A stretch of DNA of 5,359 bases from Candidatus Sulfotelmatobacter sp. (GTDB lineage Bacteria > Acidobacteriota > Terriglobia > Terriglobales > Acidobacteriaceae): positions 1 through 5,359 of the forward strand of contig JASIEN010000581.1 in the NCBI GenBank assembly GCA_030045935.1, given 5' to 3'. The notes below the pieces were generated by a model that saw only the letters and a program-made list of their open reading frames with translations, had not been told where the DNA came from and ran no database searches. Positions 4,982 to 5,359 of this stretch are shown here, one piece after another; within the stretch, counting starts at the first letter, position 1; each line of letters begins with the position of its first letter. The position numbers were made by a program, and so were the translations under genes.

Positions 4982-5359
4982 TTGTTAAGGAAAACTCTTG
5001 TTCTGCGGGTTCTGTATATACTTTCTTTATCCGCCATTTCCTCAAAAGCGTTCCCCGCGGACCGTCCCACACCGCAAAAGCAAGCATCCTTTCATATTCA
5101 AAATGCGTTCACCATCAAAGTGCCGCACGGCGCCAGAAGTGTACGGATATGGTTTGCGGTTCCACAAGAGGATGAGTATTCCACGATCCGCAACTTTCAG
5201 ATGGCCGGTGATTATGCCGTCAGATTTGCGCGAGACTCCTGGGGCAATCGAGTCGGATACATGGATATACAAGCTCCCACCCAGGAACAGATCACATTGA
5301 AAGAGCAGTTCGACTTGACTCGCAAGGAAGTGCGCAACACGTTCTCTGCCTCCGATTCT
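4982..5359 (+). CDS. Secreted transglutaminase-like protein, N-terminal part (cut by window edge)
   Basis: The frame is open from TTG 4982 through the right edge and gives 126 residues. It has no in-frame ATG before the conserved region, so the TTG with its GAGGTG site is the best start. This start yields a signal peptide: Arg/Lys at 3, 4 and 9, a hydrophobic core at about 10-18, and a cut near SKAFPA at 21-26. The mature part resembles the beta-rich domain that precedes the catalytic core in bacterial transglutaminase-like proteins: FTIKVPHGARSVRIWFAVPQ (43-62), GNRVGYMDIQAP (88-99) and DLTRKEVRN (111-119). The Cys-His-Asp core would lie beyond the window, so catalytic activity cannot be judged. 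The 8-nt gap to the upstream gene suggests one transcript. The family assignment is by remembered pattern and is less certain than the coding call. Confidence 0.72.
   Translation, partial: MLRKTLVLRVLYILSLSAISSKAFPADRPTPQKQASFHIQNAFTIKVPHGARSVRIWFAVPQEDEYSTIRNFQMAGDYAVRFARDSWGNRVGYMDIQAPTQEQITLKEQFDLTRKEVRNTFSASDS

Noticed and set aside
4975..5300. Alternative plus-strand frames near the right edge (4975-5175 and 4998-5300)
   Set aside because: Both stop inside the window. The TTG-started frame at 4982 stays open to the end and gives a signal peptide followed by a transglutaminase-type N-terminal pattern.

Overview
The window looks like a chromosomal segment of a soil or peat Acidobacteriota bacterium, probably of the Acidobacteriales/Koribacter type. 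I infer this from several things seen together: an intergenic array of GTTTCAA-like units, a CTCTGTGTTT inverted repeat, a DUF2007 protein ending in a zinc ribbon, a DUF3300 protein, and moderately high GC. This placement rests on remembered family distributions, not on a search.

Left part, minus strand (1-1801). Reading right to left, there is a stress-type protein with a YflT-like N-terminus and a glycine-zipper membrane segment (1019-1801). Next comes a 96-residue secreted protein made of LEA-like 11-residue repeats (607-897), with a clear sigma-70 promoter and Shine-Dalgarno. Last is the start of alaS, alanyl-tRNA synthetase (1-481), which runs off the left edge. A 72-nt inverted-repeat element separates the last two.

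Middle part (1802-3603). A divergent gap holds a GTTTCAA tandem array flanked by 11-bp inverted repeats. A GTG-started DUF2007 plus zinc-ribbon gene (1985-2632, +) then converges on a secreted DUF3300 gene with a polyproline stretch and a His-rich tail (2707-3603, -).

Right part, plus strand (3801-5359). A secreted protein with an N-terminal LecA/PA-IL-like domain and a C-terminal LssY_C domain (3801-4973) is followed after 8 nt by a TTG-started secreted protein with a transglutaminase-type N-terminal domain (4982-5359, cut by the right edge). These two look like an operon.

The overall theme is envelope and stress proteins beside one housekeeping gene. At least four products carry signal peptides. 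I see no rRNA, tRNA, CRISPR array, transposase or phage gene. The most unusual items are the 22-residue (2 x 11) LEA-like repeat protein, the LecA-like/LssY_C architecture, and the two intergenic inverted-repeat elements. I do not see convincing evidence for a new defence or mobile system.
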